64,000 nt of DNA from Duganella rivi (GTDB lineage: Bacteria > Pseudomonadota > Gammaproteobacteria > Burkholderiales > Burkholderiaceae_D): positions 496,001 through 560,000 of the forward strand of contig NZ_WWCK01000005.1 in assembly GCF_009857435.1 (NCBI RefSeq). Reading direction: 5' to 3'. Under the pieces are notes generated by a model. The model was not told the origin of the DNA and searched no databases. It was given only the letters and a program-made list of their open reading frames with translations. This document shows, one piece after another, positions 45,818 through 55,164 of the stretch. The stretch's first letter is position 1; each line of letters starts with the position of its first letter. The translations under genes and the position numbers were made by a program.

Positions 45818-47109
45818 GCTTTATCTCCTACGCCCAAAACGCTGAAGACGTGCTGCTGTGGCGCGCGCTCAAGCACGTGCCGGCCGGTTTCTACATCGAC
45901 GTCGGCGCCAACGACCCGGAAGAGCATTCGGTCACCAAGGCGTTTTACGACGCCGGCTGGCATGGCATCAACGTCGAGCCGATGCCGTCGTATCACGAGG
46001 TATTCCTGCAAGCGCGCCCGCGCGACATCAACCTGGCCGTCGCTTGCGGCGCGCAAGAAGGCAGCATCACGCTGTACGACACGCCATCGGTCAACGGCTG
46101 GGCCTCGACCGACGCCAGCACCGCCCAGGCGCACCGCGCCGAAGGCATCGATGTAGTGGAAGTGCAAGTGCCGCTGCGCACGCTGTCCGGCATTTGCGCC
46201 GAGTACGCGCCGCAACAAATTCACTTCCTCAAGATCGACGTTGAAGGTTTTGAAGGCGAAGTCCTGCGCGGCATGGACCTGCAAAAATGGCGGCCATGGC
46301 TGCTGGTGATTGAAGCCACGCTGCCGAACAGCCGCGAGACCAATCACGCAACGTGGGAGCCGCTGGTGACGCCGCACGGCTACCAGTTCGCCTACTTCGA
46401 CGGCTTGAACCGCTACTACGTGGCGCAGGAACACCCGGAACTGCTGGCCGCGCTGACGGTGCAGGCCAATGTGTTTGACGATTACATCTTCCATCATCTC
46501 GACAAAGCGTGGAAACGCGCCACCGCTGCCGACGTGGCGGCCTCGGAATCCGAAAACCGCCTGGCCGAAATCGACGCCGAGCTGGCGCAGGCGCGCGCCC
46601 TGCTGGACGACGCTCATAAGCAAACCGCCGCCGTGCAAGCGCAATACAACGTGGTGGAAGCGGCACTGCGCGAATCCGAACGTGCCAGCAAAATCGTGCA
46701 AGACCACGCTGACGCCGCCGAGATCAGCCGCCGCGAAACCGCCGCCTGGGCCTTGCAGCTGGAAGGCCAGCTGAATGCGACCTACGCTAGCACCTCGTGG
46801 AAAATCACCAAGCCGCTGCGCCTGGCCGGCCACTACGGCAAGCCGGCCGTGCTGCTGCCGCTGCTGCGTGGCGCGCTGCGCCGCGTGCTGGTGTCGCTGG
46901 CCAAGAAGCCTGCCGTGCGCCGTGTGGTGCTGGCCGTGCTGACACGCTTCCCGGCGCTGGATAAGCGCGCCATGGGCTGGTACTCGCGCCTGCGCGGCAC
47001 CAGCCAGCTGGCGCCGGTGCAGCCCGGCGTGCCGCCGGCGCAGGCCATGATGCCGCAATCGGCGCGCCGCGTGCTGGCCGATTTAAAGCGTTCCCGTTCC
47101 TCTTCCTGA
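45814..47109 (+). CDS. FkbM-family methyltransferase with C-terminal coiled coil, possible chain terminator
   Basis: A 431-residue protein. The N-terminal FkbM methyltransferase (about 1-220) has GFYIDVGANDPEEHSVTKAF and the KIDVEGFEGEVLRG motif. Residues about 245-315 form a likely coiled coil (SENRLAEIDAELAQARALL onward), followed by a basic, possibly membrane-binding tail. Methyltransferase plus coiled coil next to wzm-wzt recalls WbdD, which caps O-antigen and sets its length with a coiled-coil ruler, although WbdD also has a kinase domain not seen here. It overlaps wzt by four bases. Confidence 0.82.
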   Translation: MSFISYAQNAEDVLLWRALKHVPAGFYIDVGANDPEEHSVTKAFYDAGWHGINVEPMPSYHEVFLQARPRDINLAVACGAQEGSITLYDTPSVNGWASTDASTAQAHRAEGIDVVEVQVPLRTLSGICAEYAPQQIHFLKIDVEGFEGEVLRGMDLQKWRPWLLVIEATLPNSRETNHATWEPLVTPHGYQFAYFDGLNRYYVAQEHPELLAALTVQANVFDDYIFHHLDKAWKRATAADVAASESENRLAEIDAELAQARALLDDAHKQTAAVQAQYNVVEAALRESERASKIVQDHADAAEISRRETAAWALQLEGQLNATYASTSWKITKPLRLAGHYGKPAVLLPLLRGALRRVLVSLAKKPAVRRVVLAVLTRFPALDKRAMGWYSRLRGTSQLAPVQPGVPPAQAMMPQSARRVLADLKRSRSSS

Positions 47110-47118
47110 TCACCGACT

Positions 47119-50037
47119 ATGCGCATCGTTATTGACTTGCAGGCTTGCCAGAACGGCGCCGCCGCCGACACCGCCGCTACCGTGGCGCTGGCGCAGGCCG
47201 TGGCGCAGCGCGCCGCAAGCCACCACACCGTTTTGATCCTGCTGCACGCGCGTTACGCGAACAGCATCCCTGCCCTGCGCCTGGCGTTTGCCGGCCAGCA
47301 GATTCACGTGTTTGAAGCACCGGCCGGCGACAGCGTCTGGGCCAGGCAAGCGGCTATTGCCATGCACGCCACCATGCTGGCCGACCTGCGCGCCGACGCC
47401 GTGTGGACGCCCGGCGCCGCCGTGGCAGCCGCCATCGATGGCATCCACGTCCTGCGCATCAGCAGCGCCGACGGCCTGCAAGCCGCACTGGATGCCCTGC
47501 CAGCCACCGCAACAGCAGCGCCGGCCACCAAGCCGCGCATGGCCTACTTGTCGCCGCTGCCGCCGCAGCAATCCGGCATTGCCGACTACAGCGTCGAACT
47601 GATCGCGCAACTGCAGCAGTTCTACGACATCGAACTGATCGTCGAACAGCCGGCCGCCTGCGAACAGCGCCTGCAAGCCGCCTACACCCTGCGCGACATT
47701 GCATGGTTTGAAGCGCACGCCAGCGAATACCAGCGCGTGCTCTACCACTTCGGCAACAACGGCGTGCACCAGCACATGTTCGAACTGCTGCACCAGTATC
47801 CGGGCGTGGTGGTGCTGCACGACTTCTTCCTCAGCGGCGTGCTGGACAACATGGAACGCGACGGCTACCTGCCGCACGCCTTCCTCAGCACCCTGTACGA
47901 ATCGCACGGCTACACCGGCCTGCTGGCGCACCAGCGCCAGGGCCGCAACCCGTCGATCTGGCAATTCCCGTGCAACAAAGGCGTGCTCGATAACGCCACC
48001 GGCATCATCGTCCATTCCGAGTTCTCGCGCCGCCTGGCGCAGCACTGGTACGGCGGCGACACCGGCGCGCTGTGGCAAACCGTGCCGCTGATCCGCGGCC
48101 TGCCGGACGGCTATCAGGCCGACAGCACCCGCCAGCAAGCCCGCGCCGCACTGGGCCTGAAAGACGACAGCTTCATGATCTGCAGCTTCGGCATGATGGG
48201 CGTGACCAAATTGAATGAGGTGCTGCTGGACGCCTTCCTCGACTCGCCGCTGGCCGCCGATCCGCGCTGCCAGCTGGTATTCGTCGGCGCGCCTGACCCG
48301 GGCCAGTACGGCCGCGAAATCAGCCGCAAGATCGCCGCCAGCCCGGCCGCCGGCCGCGTACGCGTCACCGGCTTCGTCAGCGCCGACCAATACGCCAGCT
48401 ACCTCGCTGCCGCCGATGCCGCCGTCCAGCTGCGCAGCAAGACGCGCGGCGAAACCTCGGCCTCGGTACTGGACTGCCTGCTGTATGGCTTGCCGACCGT
48501 CGTCAACGCCCACGGCTCCAGCGCCGACCTGCCGGCCGCGGTGCTGGTCAAACTGGACGACGAATGCAGCAGCGCCGACCTCGGCGCCGCACTGACCAGA
48601 CTGCACACCGACGTCGGCGAACGCCACGCGCTGGGCCAGCGCGCACGCGCCTACATGGCCGCGCACCACGCGCCGGAACAAGTCGGCCCGCGGTTCCGCG
48701 ACGCCATCGAACAGCTGACCGCCGCCAGCCCGCAAACGCACTACGCCGAACTGCTGGAGGCGCTGCGCCGCCTGCCGGCGCCGGCCGAACACGAGTTGAT
48801 GAACACCGCCGAAGCGATCGCCGTCAACCGCCTGCCGACTGCGCCGCGCCAGCTGTTTGTCGATATCTCGGCGCTGGTGCAGACCGACCTGAAGACCGGC
48901 ATCCAGCGCGTGGTGCGCAGCATCCTGCTGGGCCTGATCGAAGCGCCGCCGGCCGGCTACCGCATCGAACCGGTCTACAGCGACGGCGGCAACCGCCCGT
49001 ACCGCTACGCGCGCGCCTACACGCTGAAGATGCTGGGCTGCGAACCGATGGCGCTGGAAGACGCGCCGCTGGAAGTGCGCAGCGGCGACATGTTCCTCGG
49101 CCTCGACCTGTTCACCAACGGCACCGCGCAAAACCTGCAGCGCCTGCTGGACATGCGCCGCCGCGGCGTGCAAATGTATTTCGTGGTGTACGACCTGCTG
49201 CCGGTGCTGCGTCCCGACGTGTTCCCGCTCGGCGCGCAAGGCTACTTTGCCGAATACCTGGACACCATCGACGCCGTTTCCGATGGCCTGGTGTGCATCT
49301 CGCGCGCGGTAGCCGACGAGCTGCACGACTGGCTGGCCGCGCGCCCGAACCGTAGCCGCCTCGACCCGCTGCAGCTGGGCTACTTCCACCTCGGCGCCGA
49401 TATCGACGCCAGCGCGCCGAGCTTCGGCCTGCCGGACAACGCCGAGCACGTGATGGCCAATATCGCCGCCCGTCCTAGCCTGCTGATGGTCGGCACCATC
49501 GAGCCGCGCAAGGGCCAGCAGCAGGCGCTGGAAGCGTTCGAGCTGCTGTGGCAGCAAGGCGTGGACGCCAACCTGGTCATCGTCGGCAAGCAAGGCTGGA
49601 TGATGGAAGCGCTGGCCGACAAAATGCGCGCCCACCCGGAACGCGAGCAGCGCCTGTTCTGGCTGGCCGGCGTGTCGGACGAGATGCTGCTCAAGCTGTA
49701 CCAGTCCTGCTCGGCCCTGCTGGCCGCGTCCATCGGCGAGGGCTTCGGCCTGCCGCTGATCGAGTCGGCCCAGCACGGCCTGCCGATCATCGCGCGCAGC
49801 CTGCCGGTGTTCCGGGAAGTCGGCGGCGAGCACGCTTACTACTTCGACGCCGACAATGCCGCCGAACTGGCCGTCACGCTGCAAGCATGGCTGGATCTGC
49901 ACGCCGCAGGCAAAGCGCCGCAATCGTCCGCCATGCCTTGGCTGACTTGGAAAGATAGTACCGATCAACTGGTGCACGCCGTGACGCAGCAGCGCTGGTA
50001 TCGCCAGCTGGCGCCATCGACCACAGGAGCAGCATGA
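47119..50037 (+). CDS. two-domain GT4-type glycosyltransferase
   Basis: A 972-residue protein with two GT-B transferase units: the first about 165-530 (YLSPLPPQQSGIADYSVEL; RSKTRGETSASVLDCLLYGLP), the second about 575-960 (FVDISALVQTDLKTGIQRVV; GTIEPRKGQQQALEAFELL; SIGEGFGLPLIESAQHG). The extra N-terminal 150 residues are a degenerate Rossmann-like part. Such fused transferases, like WbdA, polymerise repeating O-antigen backbones with two linkages. The sugar is unknown. It lies nine bases after the FkbM gene and overlaps the next gene by four. Confidence 0.88.
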   Translation: MRIVIDLQACQNGAAADTAATVALAQAVAQRAASHHTVLILLHARYANSIPALRLAFAGQQIHVFEAPAGDSVWARQAAIAMHATMLADLRADAVWTPGAAVAAAIDGIHVLRISSADGLQAALDALPATATAAPATKPRMAYLSPLPPQQSGIADYSVELIAQLQQFYDIELIVEQPAACEQRLQAAYTLRDIAWFEAHASEYQRVLYHFGNNGVHQHMFELLHQYPGVVVLHDFFLSGVLDNMERDGYLPHAFLSTLYESHGYTGLLAHQRQGRNPSIWQFPCNKGVLDNATGIIVHSEFSRRLAQHWYGGDTGALWQTVPLIRGLPDGYQADSTRQQARAALGLKDDSFMICSFGMMGVTKLNEVLLDAFLDSPLAADPRCQLVFVGAPDPGQYGREISRKIAASPAAGRVRVTGFVSADQYASYLAAADAAVQLRSKTRGETSASVLDCLLYGLPTVVNAHGSSADLPAAVLVKLDDECSSADLGAALTRLHTDVGERHALGQRARAYMAAHHAPEQVGPRFRDAIEQLTAASPQTHYAELLEALRRLPAPAEHELMNTAEAIAVNRLPTAPRQLFVDISALVQTDLKTGIQRVVRSILLGLIEAPPAGYRIEPVYSDGGNRPYRYARAYTLKMLGCEPMALEDAPLEVRSGDMFLGLDLFTNGTAQNLQRLLDMRRRGVQMYFVVYDLLPVLRPDVFPLGAQGYFAEYLDTIDAVSDGLVCISRAVADELHDWLAARPNRSRLDPLQLGYFHLGADIDASAPSFGLPDNAEHVMANIAARPSLLMVGTIEPRKGQQQALEAFELLWQQGVDANLVIVGKQGWMMEALADKMRAHPEREQRLFWLAGVSDEMLLKLYQSCSALLAASIGEGFGLPLIESAQHGLPIIARSLPVFREVGGEHAYYFDADNAAELAVTLQAWLDLHAAGKAPQSSAMPWLTWKDSTDQLVHAVTQQRWYRQLAPSTTGAA

Positions 50038-51014
50038 ACAATACCGAACAAGCCCGCATTGCGGTCGTGATTCCGAGCTACCGCGTCACCCGCCATATTC
50101 TCGGCGTGCTGGCGGCGATCGGCCCGGAAGTGGCGCGCATCTATGTGGTCGACGACAAGTGCCCGGACCACTCCGGCGCGCTGGTGCGCACCCAGTGCAG
50201 CGACCCGCGCGTGGTGGTGATCGAGCACCTGGACAACCAGGGCGTCGGCGGCGCCGTCATGAGCGGCTACCAGGCGGCGATTGCCGACGGCATGCAGGTG
50301 ATGGTCAAGGTCGATGGCGACGGCCAGATGGATCCGAGGCTGATCCCGCAATTCGTCGCGCCGATCCTGAACGGCGAGGCCGACTACACCAAGGGCAACC
50401 GCTTCTTCGACCTGGAACAAATCCACCAGATGCCGAAGATGCGCTTGTTCGGCAACGCCGTGCTGTCCTTGATGACCAAGCTGTCGTCCGGCTACTGGGA
50501 TTTGTTCGACCCAACCAACGGCTACACCGCGATCCACGCCGACGCCGCGCGCCACCTGCCGTTCGCCAAGATCAGCAAGCGCTACTTCTTCGAGACCGAC
50601 ATTCTGTTCCGCCTGAACACCCTGCGCGCGGTGGTGCAGGACGTGCCGATGGACGCCCACTACGGCGACGAAGTGAGTAACCTGAAGATTTCGAAAATCG
50701 TCACCGAATTCATGGCCAAGCACCTGCGCAACTTCAGCAAGCGCCTGTTCTACAACTACTACCTGCGCGACATGTCGCTGGCGTCGATCGAACTGCCGAC
50801 CGGCCTGCTGCTGCTGGCAGGGGGCGCCGCTTACGGCGCGCTGCACTGGCTGGCTTCGGCGCGCGCCGGCGTCGCCACCGCGCCCGGCACCGTCATGCTG
50901 TCGGCGCTGCCGATGCTGATGGGCTTGCAGCTGGTGCTGGCCTTCCTCGCCTACGACATCGCCGCCGTGCCGCGCCGTGCCATTCACCGCCTGACGGCGC
51001 ACCGCCGTGGCTAA
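50034..51014 (+). CDS. family 2 glycosyltransferase, polyprenyl-phosphate type (GtrB-like)
   Basis: A 326-residue protein with a GT-A domain (AVVIPSYRVTRHIL; YVVDDKCPDHSG; VKVDGDGQMDP as the catalytic DxD region) and two C-terminal membrane helices (about 255-310). It resembles DPM1/GtrB enzymes that charge undecaprenyl phosphate with a single sugar. The next gene, overlapping by eight bases, encodes a GtrA-type protein, completing a GtrB-GtrA pair of the kind that supplies side-branch sugars to glycans. Confidence 0.85.
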   Translation: MNNTEQARIAVVIPSYRVTRHILGVLAAIGPEVARIYVVDDKCPDHSGALVRTQCSDPRVVVIEHLDNQGVGGAVMSGYQAAIADGMQVMVKVDGDGQMDPRLIPQFVAPILNGEADYTKGNRFFDLEQIHQMPKMRLFGNAVLSLMTKLSSGYWDLFDPTNGYTAIHADAARHLPFAKISKRYFFETDILFRLNTLRAVVQDVPMDAHYGDEVSNLKISKIVTEFMAKHLRNFSKRLFYNYYLRDMSLASIELPTGLLLLAGGAAYGALHWLASARAGVATAPGTVMLSALPMLMGLQLVLAFLAYDIAAVPRRAIHRLTAHRRG

Positions 51015-51384
51015 GCCGGCGCTGCTGTCGACGCAATTCCTGGTCTTCGTGACCGGCGGCGTGCTGTGCGCGCTGATCGACGTCGGCCTGATGCAAGGCT
51101 TGCTGATGGGCGGCGCCGCGCCGCTGACGGCGGCATCGGCCGGCTTCCTGGCCGGCCTGCTGGTCAACTACCTGTTCCACGCCAAGGTCACCTTCAAGCA
51201 ATTGAGCAGCGGCGCCACCGTGGCGCGCTACTTGTGCGTGGTAGCGATTAATTACCTCATCACGCTGGCGCTGGTGGCGCTGGCGCAGCACTGGTTCGGC
51301 ATGGCGATGATCGGCAAGCTGGCCTCGCTGCCGGTGGTGGCCGTCAACGGCTACCTGCTGAGCAAACACTGGGTGTTCAAATGA
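51007..51384 (+). CDS. GtrA-family membrane protein (lipid-linked sugar flippase candidate)
   Basis: A 125-residue, four-helix protein with the GtrA pattern (QFLVFVTGGVLCALIDVGLMQ; GFLAGLLVNYLFHAKVTFK; near-terminal GYLLSKHWVF). GtrA proteins are thought to flip undecaprenyl-phosphate-sugars made by GtrB. The start is GTG at 51007, inside the end of the glycosyltransferase gene; the stop overlaps the next ATG by four bases. Confidence 0.87.
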   Translation: MAKPALLSTQFLVFVTGGVLCALIDVGLMQGLLMGGAAPLTAASAGFLAGLLVNYLFHAKVTFKQLSSGATVARYLCVVAINYLITLALVALAQHWFGMAMIGKLASLPVVAVNGYLLSKHWVFK

Positions 51385-52229
51385 TTGCATTCCGTCCCAT
51401 CCAAGCCGACGCCGCCTCGCTGGCGCGCTACCGCGCCCTGTTTGAAGCTTGCTTCCCCGGCACCGATAAATTCACGCCGGCCTACCTGCAATGGCTGTAT
51501 GCCGACAACCCGGATGGACAGGCGCTGGGCTTCGACGCCTGGGACGGCGAAACGCTGGCCGCGCACTACGTCTGCATTCCGGCGCGCGCGCGCATCGAGG
51601 GCACGGAAGTGAGCGTGCTGCTGTCGCTGAACACGGCCACCCATCCAAACTACCAGGGCCAAGGCCTGTTCACCAGGCTGGCCGCGATGACCTACGAAGC
51701 GGGCGCCGCAGCGGGTTTTGATTGCGTGTACGGCGTGGCCAACGCCAACAGCACGCCAGGCTTCGTGCGCAAGCTCGGCTTCCAGCTGGTGCGCCCGCTG
51801 GAAGCGCGCGTCGGCATCGGCCGCATCAACCCGATAGCCGATAGCGCGCCGCTGTCGTTCGCGCGCCAGTGGAGCGGCGCCAGCCTCGCTTGGCGCTGCG
51901 GCAATCCGGGCCAGCCGGTGCGTGCGCGCCGCCACGGCGCGCGCTGGGGCTTCGACGCCGCCGCACTGGGGCTCGCCCGCGCTTACGATGAATTGACGCT
52001 GGCCCTCGATGGCGCCAGCCCCCTGCCAAGCGCAGGCGCGTGGGCGCCGCTGCGGCTCTACCTCGGCCTGCGCCCGGACAGCGCCGGCACGCCGGCCGGC
52101 TACGTCAGCATTCCGCAGCGCTTGCGGCCGTCGCCGCTGAACCTGATTTACCGTTCGCTGTCGGGCCGCGTGCCGCAGCTGGACGCCGCGCGCATCCATT
52201 TCAGTTTCCTTGACTTCGATGCCTACTGA
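51381..52229 (+). CDS. GNAT-family acetyltransferase
   Basis: A 282-residue protein. The N-terminal half is a GNAT domain: acetyl-CoA loop in THPNYQGQGLFTRLAAM (about 90-105) and the GVANANSTPGFVRKLGF strand-helix. The C-terminal half (about 160-282) lacks a motif I recognise. Acetylation of an amino sugar in the glycan is a reasonable guess from the neighbours. It is coupled by overlap to the GtrA gene and to the PIG-L deacetylase gene. Confidence 0.8.
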   Translation: MIAFRPIQADAASLARYRALFEACFPGTDKFTPAYLQWLYADNPDGQALGFDAWDGETLAAHYVCIPARARIEGTEVSVLLSLNTATHPNYQGQGLFTRLAAMTYEAGAAAGFDCVYGVANANSTPGFVRKLGFQLVRPLEARVGIGRINPIADSAPLSFARQWSGASLAWRCGNPGQPVRARRHGARWGFDAAALGLARAYDELTLALDGASPLPSAGAWAPLRLYLGLRPDSAGTPAGYVSIPQRLRPSPLNLIYRSLSGRVPQLDAARIHFSFLDFDAY

Positions 52230-52995
52230 TTTGGCCAAGCGCCCGGTAGCGCTATTCCTGTTCGCTCATCAAGACGATGAGTTTGGCGTGTTCCACGCCA
52301 TCGAACAATGCCGCCTGCAAGGACTGCGGGTGTGCTGCGCTTACCTGACCCATGGCGCCCACGGCAGCGCGGCGCGCCGCAACGCCGAGTCGCTGGCGGT
52401 GCTGGCGCAGCTGGGCGTGGATCAGGCCGACGTCCACTTTGCCGGCGACCAGCTGGGCATTGTCGACGCCAGCCTGCCGCAGCACCTGGACGCGGCCGGC
52501 GCCTGGCTGTCCAGCTGGATCGCCAGCTACGGGCAGGTACAGCACATCGCCGTCACAGCGTGGGAAGGCGGCCATCACGATCACGACGCGCTGCACTTCA
52601 TCACCGTGCACACGGCGCAGCGACTGGGCTTGCTCGCGCAAGTGCGCCAGTACGCGCTGTACAACGCGCACCGCCTGCGCTCGCCGTGGTTCCGCGTGCT
52701 GTCGCCGCTGGCCGCGAACGGCGCGGTGGAACGCGCGCGCTTGCCGTGGCGCGCGCGCCTGCGCTACCTGCGCCTGTGCCTCAGCTATCCATCGCAGCGC
52801 ATGACCTGGATCGGCTTGTTCCCGTTCGTGCTGCTGCATTACCTGCTGCAAGGCAGCCAGACGCTGCAAGCGGCCAGCACGGCGCGCACGGCGCAGCGCC
52901 CGCACGAGGGAGCGCTGTACTACGAGCACCGCCGTTTCTACCGCTGGGAGCAATTGCAGCGCGATACCCAGGATTGGCTGGCGCGCCTGGGCTAA
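52219..52995 (+). CDS. PIG-L family deacetylase
   Basis: A 258-residue protein with the zinc site of the family: FAHQDDE (HPDDE variant with Gln for Pro) and GHHDHDA as the second ligand pair. PIG-L enzymes remove acetyl groups from GlcNAc-type sugars. The C-terminal 70 residues are basic and partly hydrophobic. ATG at 52219 is used; TTG at 52210 is also in frame. Next to an acetyltransferase, it suggests adjustment of N-acetyl groups on the exported glycan. Confidence 0.85.
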   Translation: MPTDLAKRPVALFLFAHQDDEFGVFHAIEQCRLQGLRVCCAYLTHGAHGSAARRNAESLAVLAQLGVDQADVHFAGDQLGIVDASLPQHLDAAGAWLSSWIASYGQVQHIAVTAWEGGHHDHDALHFITVHTAQRLGLLAQVRQYALYNAHRLRSPWFRVLSPLAANGAVERARLPWRARLRYLRLCLSYPSQRMTWIGLFPFVLLHYLLQGSQTLQAASTARTAQRPHEGALYYEHRRFYRWEQLQRDTQDWLARLG

Positions 52996-53037
52996 GCAGC
53001 TGTCCCCTTAGCCTCTTATTTTTTATATAATGTTTTA

Positions 53038-55164
53038 ATGACTAAACCATTTTCATCACCGGATAAGTTGCTGCGCGCTGCATGGCTGCTGGCCTTGCCG
53101 CTGTTGTTCGCCTATCTCACGCTGCGCAACACCGGCCTGTATCCGGCCGTGTTTTCCGACGAGTGGAGCTACAGCAGCATCGCGCGCCTGACGCCGCTGG
53201 CCGAAGCGCCGCTGCCGTCCTACCTGTACCTTGCGCTGTTCGGCGCCACCAATGCCTGCGGCCCGGCCTTCCTCGATTGCACGCGCGGCCTGAATGCGCT
53301 GCTGTTCCTCGGCGCGCTGCCGTTGATTTACGCCGTGGCGCGCCGCGTCACCAGCGCGCCGCTGGCGCTCGGCATCGCCGTGCTGACGGCCGTGAGCCCG
53401 CTCAACGTCTACACCACCTACTTCATGCCGGAGGCCAGCTACTTCTTCGTGTTCTGGCTGCTGAGCTGGGCCACGCTGCGCTACCACGCGCAGCCAAGCG
53501 CGCAGCGCGCCGCCATCACCGGCGTGGCGATGGGCATGCTGATGCTGATTAAAGTGCACGCGCTGTTCCTGCTGCCGGCCGTGGCTGCCGCCATGCTGTA
53601 TGCCGGCTGGTCGGCGGCGCCGCCAGGCGCGTTGATCGCGCGCCTGCGCCAGGCCGCGCCGCGCGCGCTGGCGCACGTGGCGCTGATGCTGGCAGTGGCT
53701 GCCGTGCTGCGCTTCGGCCTAGGCTACCTGGTGGCCGGGGCCGACGGCTTGAGCCTCAGCGGCAGCCTGTACGCCAATCAATCCGAATACGCCGCCGCCC
53801 ACCGCAAGCCGCTGCCGGAATTGCTGGCGCTGGCGCTGTTCAACCTGCGCGGCCACGGCATGGGCCTGGCCTTGCTGTACGGCCTGCCGCTGGCCGCCCT
53901 GCTCGGCTATGGCCTGAGCCCGGCCGCGCGCCGCGCCGCGCCGCAAGCCGCGCCGCTGGCCCTGTACAGCGCGCTGACCCTGCTGTCGCTGCTGGCCGTG
54001 ACCGTGCTGTTTACCGCCTCGGTAACCGGCAACGGCCCGTCGGAAAACATCGGCCGCCTGCACTGGCGCTACTACAACTTCGTGCTGCCGCTGCTGGCCA
54101 TCTTTGCCGCCACCCAGCTCAATAACGATGCCGCCGGCAGCCGCGTGCTGCGCGTGTGCGCCGCCCTGCCGTTCATCGCGCTGGCCGAGTGGGGCCGCTT
54201 CGCCCTGCTGGGCGATTTCACGCCGTCCTACGTCGACAGCCCGGAACTGCGCGGCCTCACCGCCCAGCCGCAGCTGTACCGCCTGCTGGCCTACGTGGCC
54301 GTGATGGCGCTGATCGGCTGGATCTGGCGCGCGCGCCTCGGTGCGCAGTTGTTCCTGTTTGCCTTCCTGCCGCTGTGGGCGCTGGGCGCCGGGCGCATGA
54401 TCGACACCGACGTGCGCCAGGCACGCAACGGCGACGTCTACGACCGCGCCGGCCAGTACGCGCGCGCGCAGCTGACGCCGGCCCAGGTGGCCAGCCTGAC
54501 CCTGGTGGGGGCCGACCACGGCGGCCTGTTCAAGGCCAAGTTCCAGCTCGATCAAACCGCGCCGCGGCTGCTGCCGACGCCGGCCGGCGCCGCCATCGAC
54601 CTGACCGATCTCAGCGAGACCGGCTGGCTGCTGGTGTTCGGCGACTACGCGCCGCCGCCGTACGCGGTGCAGCGCATGCGCCAGCCCGGCTTTACGCTGT
54701 ACGAGCAAGTCGCGCCACAGCAGCCGCAACTGCTCGATTTCCAGCGCGCCGATCTGTCGGCGCAACTGCAATCGAGCGAAGGGCTCGGCGTGGCGGAACC
54801 GTGGGGCCGCTGGTCCAACGGCAAGCAAGTCACGCTGCGCTTCGTCAAGCCGCTGCCGCCGCACCTGACCTTGCGCCTGCTCGGCCACGCCTTCGGCCCC
54901 AACGCCGGGCAGGACGTGCTGGTGCGGGTCGGCCAGCAGGAAGGCAAGCTGCGCCTGACTGGCGATCAGCGCAAAGTGGCGCTGAGCCTGAATAACCCGG
55001 GCGGCGAGACCACCCTCACTCTGGTGGTGCCGCAGCCCATCTCGCCGCGCGAACTGGGCTGGGGCGACGATGGCCGCGCCCTCGGCATCGCCTTCACCCG
55101 CCTCGACATCGGCAGCGCACCAGCGGCGCCGCCATTGCAAACCTCTACTGCTGGAACTTTATGA
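53038..55164 (+). CDS. GT-C-like polytopic membrane glycosyltransferase with C-terminal periplasmic domain
   Basis: A 708-residue protein with about 11-12 membrane helices (15-465). The first periplasmic loop has an acidic motif (FSDEWSYSSIARL) resembling the catalytic Asp-Glu loop of GT39/GT83 enzymes, which use polyprenyl-linked sugar donors. The C-terminal 240 residues are soluble, with a beta-rich end (EPWGRWSNGKQVTLRF ... DDGRALGIAFTRLDI) that also occurs in the membrane protein at 58534. It probably adds lipid-linked sugars to the glycan in the periplasm. No Shine-Dalgarno sequence is visible before ATG at 53038. Confidence 0.78.
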   Translation: MTKPFSSPDKLLRAAWLLALPLLFAYLTLRNTGLYPAVFSDEWSYSSIARLTPLAEAPLPSYLYLALFGATNACGPAFLDCTRGLNALLFLGALPLIYAVARRVTSAPLALGIAVLTAVSPLNVYTTYFMPEASYFFVFWLLSWATLRYHAQPSAQRAAITGVAMGMLMLIKVHALFLLPAVAAAMLYAGWSAAPPGALIARLRQAAPRALAHVALMLAVAAVLRFGLGYLVAGADGLSLSGSLYANQSEYAAAHRKPLPELLALALFNLRGHGMGLALLYGLPLAALLGYGLSPAARRAAPQAAPLALYSALTLLSLLAVTVLFTASVTGNGPSENIGRLHWRYYNFVLPLLAIFAATQLNNDAAGSRVLRVCAALPFIALAEWGRFALLGDFTPSYVDSPELRGLTAQPQLYRLLAYVAVMALIGWIWRARLGAQLFLFAFLPLWALGAGRMIDTDVRQARNGDVYDRAGQYARAQLTPAQVASLTLVGADHGGLFKAKFQLDQTAPRLLPTPAGAAIDLTDLSETGWLLVFGDYAPPPYAVQRMRQPGFTLYEQVAPQQPQLLDFQRADLSAQLQSSEGLGVAEPWGRWSNGKQVTLRFVKPLPPHLTLRLLGHAFGPNAGQDVLVRVGQQEGKLRLTGDQRKVALSLNNPGGETTLTLVVPQPISPRELGWGDDGRALGIAFTRLDIGSAPAAPPLQTSTAGTL

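Noticed and set aside
47110-49977. Open frame of 955 codons opposite the two-domain glycosyltransferase
   Set aside because: Arg/Gln/Val/Gly-rich shadow with no domain; the plus-strand gene has clear GT-B motifs and operon overlaps.
53026-53031. TATAAT as promoter of the GT-C-like gene at 53038
   Set aside because: It ends six bases before the ATG, which would leave no leader, and it lies in a T/A-rich run with no -35. The gene is more likely read from upstream.
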